From Opitutia bacterium (GTDB taxonomy: Bacteria > Verrucomicrobiota > Kiritimatiellia > CAIQIC01 > Lenti-01): a stretch of 35,888 nucleotides of DNA. Shown here piece by piece: positions 33,993 to 35,888 of the stretch. The notes beneath the pieces are model-generated. The model saw only the letters and a program-made list of their open reading frames with translations, did not search any database and was not told the DNA's origin. Position numbers and translations under genes: made by a program. The stretch lies in the NCBI GenBank assembly GCA_009928955.1, contig SABN01000024.1:1-35888 (forward strand), written 5' to 3'. Each line of letters starts with the position of its first letter. Positions within the stretch are counted from its first letter, which is position 1.

Positions 33993-34531
33993 GCTTTCTG
34001 GAATTGGTGAACCGGCGGCAGAGCGTGCGGCGATATGCGCCGGGCCGGCGCATCCCGCGCGAGACGCTGGACCGCTGCCTGGAGGCGGCGCGGTTGGCGC
34101 CCTCGGCCTGCAATTCGCAGCCGTGGTCGTTCGTGGTGGTGGACGATCCGGAACAGGTGCGCGCGCTGGCGGAGGCCACCTGCGGCCATGCGCCCTACGC
34201 CATGAACCAGTTCGCGATGGATGCCTCCGCCCTCGTCGCCGTCGTGACGGAGAAGATGAAGCTCGCCGCGCGCCTGGGCGCGCAGTTCCGCGGCGTGCAA
34301 TACAGCCTGATCGACCTCGGGATCGCCTGCGAGCATCTCGTCCTCCAGGCGGCGGAGGACGGCCTCGGGAGCTGCTGGATCGGCTGGTTCAACGAGCGGG
34401 TAGTGAAGAGCCGCCTCGGCCTTCCGCGCGGCAAGAAGGTCGATCTGCTGATCTGCCTGGGCTACGCCGCCGACGGCCGGATGCGGGAGAAGATCCGTCG
34501 GCCCCTCGACGAGGTCCGCCGCTACGCGTGA
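33989..34531 (+). CDS. Nitroreductase-family FMN oxidoreductase
   Basis: A 180-residue flavoprotein of the nitroreductase fold. It begins with the FMN-binding signature FLELVNRRQSVRRYAPGRRI, then ARLAPSACNSQPWSFVVV, and continues with the LIDLGIACEHLVLQAAEDGLGSCWIG segment typical of the family. It reduces nitro groups, quinones or similar acceptors with NAD(P)H; the real substrate is not known. The start was set at the ATGA overlap with the upstream membrane protein. Its last ten bases overlap the end of the convergent phosphatase gene. Confidence 0.92.
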   Translation: MSFLELVNRRQSVRRYAPGRRIPRETLDRCLEAARLAPSACNSQPWSFVVVDDPEQVRALAEATCGHAPYAMNQFAMDASALVAVVTEKMKLAARLGAQFRGVQYSLIDLGIACEHLVLQAAEDGLGSCWIGWFNERVVKSRLGLPRGKKVDLLICLGYAADGRMREKIRRPLDEVRRYA

Positions 34532-35175
34532 CCGGCGCCGGGAAGGAACCGGGCGGCGAAGGCGGGGAAGGCGGGGAAGACGAGGTCGGGGATTTCCGTT
34601 CCGGGGTGGCCGAATCCGCTTTGGAGGAAGATGGAGCGGATGCCGGCGCGGCGGGCGGCTTCGAGATCGGTGTGGTGGTCGCCGACCATCCAGGCCTCGG
34701 CGGGGGCATGGCCGGTGCGGCGCAGGACTTCCTGCAAGGGGACGGGGGAAGGCTTGAGTTCGGGGGTGTCGCCGCCGCCGAGCAGGACGGCGAAGAGCGG
34801 CGTCCATCCGAAGTGGTCGAGGAGGCGCCGGGCGTGGGGAGCGGGCTTGTTGGTGGCGAGGGCGAGGGCATGGCCGGCCGCGCGGAGGGCGTGGAGGCCG
34901 GCGTCGACGCCGGGATAGGCCTGGGTGTGATCGACGAGATGCGCGGCATAGGCCTCGCCGATTTCGCGCGCGGCGAGATCCGGATCGACGGGGGCGCCTT
35001 CGAGGGCGCGGAGGGCCAGGACGCGGACGCCATCGCCGACGTAGGCGGCGACGGTGCCGAGCGGAAGCGGGGGAAGATCGTGCCGCGCCCGCATGCGGTT
35101 GACGGCGGCGGCGAGATCGGCGCGCGAATCGATGAGGGTGCCGTCGAGGTCGAAGATGAACAGCCGGGGCTTCAT
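34522..35175 (-). CDS. HAD-family phosphatase, phosphoglycolate phosphatase-like
   Basis: A 217-residue HAD hydrolase. Motif I is FDLDGTLIDSRADL with the nucleophile Asp, the cap domain follows (about 20-80; AAYVGDGVRVLALRAL), motif II is LATNKP, motif III has the Lys of ELKPSP, and motif IV is VGDHHTDLEAARRAG. The cap and motif pattern match Gph, which removes phosphate from 2-phosphoglycolate formed during DNA repair, but other sugar phosphates are possible. It starts within the end of the upstream membrane protein gene (ATGA overlap), so the two are co-translated. Confidence 0.9.
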   Translation of the reverse strand: MKPRLFIFDLDGTLIDSRADLAAAVNRMRARHDLPPLPLGTVAAYVGDGVRVLALRALEGAPVDPDLAAREIGEAYAAHLVDHTQAYPGVDAGLHALRAAGHALALATNKPAPHARRLLDHFGWTPLFAVLLGGGDTPELKPSPVPLQEVLRRTGHAPAEAWMVGDHHTDLEAARRAGIRSIFLQSGFGHPGTEIPDLVFPAFPAFAARFLPGAGHA

Positions 35176-35639
35176 GGCTGCGGGCCCGGGGCGGGGGTGA
35201 AAAAGGCGCGGAGGGCGGCGGGGAGTTGCGGGAGGAGGAAGGCGAGGCCGCCGAGCATGCCCATGAGGAGGTCGAGGAGGGTGTCGGCGAGGCTGAGCTG
35301 GCAATGGGTGCCGAAGAAGCGGTCGGCCGTCCACTCGGCGAATTCCCAGAAGACGGCGGCGGTGCCGGCCAGGGCGAAGAGGAGCAGGATCCGGAGGAGG
35401 GGGTCGGGCGGGCGGACGAGGCCGCGGCCGGCGAAGACGCGCAGGGCGCCGCCGGCGAAATGCGCGATGGCGAAACCGCCCAGGAAATGGAGGGGGATGT
35501 CGATGGCGGGCCAGCGGGCATAGCCATCGACGACGTGGGCGCAGCCTTCGTGGAGGAGGAAGACGCCGAGGGGAAGCCAGGCGTGGCGGCGGAGGATTTC
35601 GAGGCCGGCGGCGAGGGATTGGCGGAGGACGGGGTTCAT
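35172..35639 (-). CDS. Membrane protein, possibly DUF2238/YjdF-like
   Basis: A 155-residue protein with about four membrane segments. The HFLGGFAIAHF segment and WEFAEWTADRFFGTHCQLSLADTLLDLLMGMLGG resemble the conserved Trp-Glu-Phe and DTxxDL region of YjdF/DUF2238 proteins, whose function is unknown. The match is from memory of the pattern and is tentative. The start at 35639 comes directly after the palindrome array (20 bases away), so that array lies where the promoter should be. Confidence 0.7.
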   Translation of the reverse strand: MNPVLRQSLAAGLEILRRHAWLPLGVFLLHEGCAHVVDGYARWPAIDIPLHFLGGFAIAHFAGGALRVFAGRGLVRPPDPLLRILLLFALAGTAAVFWEFAEWTADRFFGTHCQLSLADTLLDLLMGMLGGLAFLLPQLPAALRAFFTPAPGPQP

Positions 35640-35658
35640 GGCGGGAATCCTATGCGAT

Positions 35659-35760
35659 TTTTCCACGCAATGGAAAAAATATTCGGGGTTTTTCCACGCA
35701 ATGGAAAACTTTTTTCCACGGTGTGGAAAAACGGGGCTGATTTTGCCACAGTATGGAACA
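35659..35760. repeat. Second array of phased TTTTCCA-N5-TGGAAAA palindromes
   Basis: Units start at 35659, 35690 and 35712, with a degenerate fourth at 35742 (TTTGCCA-CAGTA-TGGAACA). Central bases are CGCAA, CGCAA, CGGTG and CAGTA. Distances are 31, 22 and 30 bp, identical to the first four units at 841-942. The linker before the fourth unit (ACGGGGCTGAT) resembles that of the first array (ACAGGCCCGAT). The array lies upstream of the minus-strand membrane protein and phosphatase genes. Confidence 0.9.
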
Positions 35761-35782
35761 CTGTTCCATGGAGCCTGTTGCA

Positions 35783-35888
35783 GAACTCTGGCCCAAACGG
35801 TCGGGACGGAGCCCGACCCTCCAGAAAACAAGCGCAACCGCGTGTTCTTGGCAATGGAGGGACGACCTCCGCGTCGTCCGGGTTCGTT
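35783..35888. repeat. 106-bp dispersed repeat, copy 2 (cut by window end)
   Basis: About 93 percent identical by eye to 8836-8941, with the same two hairpins and no gaps. It follows the second palindrome array. The element may continue beyond the window. Confidence 0.88.

Overview
The window is a GC-rich, densely coded chromosomal segment from a Gram-negative bacterium. Gram-negative structure is suggested by lipoprotein and Sec signals, a xylose-binding-type periplasmic protein and an STN-type domain. My best guess is a member of the PVC superphylum (Kiritimatiellota or Verrucomicrobiota). This rests on the gene mix, an Asp-type MurA, prenyltransferase-like toroid proteins beside an ECF sigma factor, and dispersed palindromic elements. 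No 16S rRNA is present, so the assignment is inference.

Left part (1-9 kb): the C-terminal half of ftsH, a striking array of five TTTTCCA-N5-TGGAAAA palindromes, folP, and an overlapping small GGQ release-factor-like gene. Convergent to these lie glmS-murA (amino-sugar and peptidoglycan precursors) on the minus strand. A pseudopilin gene and a PAP2-like membrane protein follow on the minus strand. An AbiEi-type regulator overlapping an STN-domain/subtilisin-like protease lies on the plus strand.

Middle (9-19.3 kb): thioredoxin, an FmdB zinc ribbon, carbamate kinase and a tiny DnaJ-type zinc protein; tRNA-Lys(UUU); and a signalling operon of a XylF-like lipoprotein, a hybrid histidine kinase and a receiver-kinase protein with no transporter genes. 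Then come a remnant of an SLC12-type permease, mgtE, a secreted coiled-coil/LamG-like protein and a small membrane protein. Three genes or remnants here share an unusual promoter form (TCGACA, 17-18 nt, TA[TC]NCT).

Origin-proximal part (19.4-31 kb): mnmE and mnmG. The mnmG coding region has an in-frame insertion carrying two parS-like palindromes. It is followed by an AT-rich gene-free island with two identical 20-bp palindromes. By eye, the plus strand is C-rich to the left and G-rich to the right of this area, so the replication switch point probably lies near mnmG. Next are an ECF sigma/membrane toroid pair divergent from a secreted toroid protein, an alpha/beta hydrolase and an M24 peptidase, then dnaA and dnaN. 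DnaA-box-like sites lie on both sides of dnaA.

Right part (31-35.9 kb): tRNA-Gln(CUG), ptsP (EI-Ntr), a membrane hydrolase-like protein, a nitroreductase, a Gph-like HAD phosphatase and a membrane protein. The window ends with a second palindrome array of the same geometry as the first, next to a second copy of a 106-bp dispersed repeat also found at 8.8 kb.
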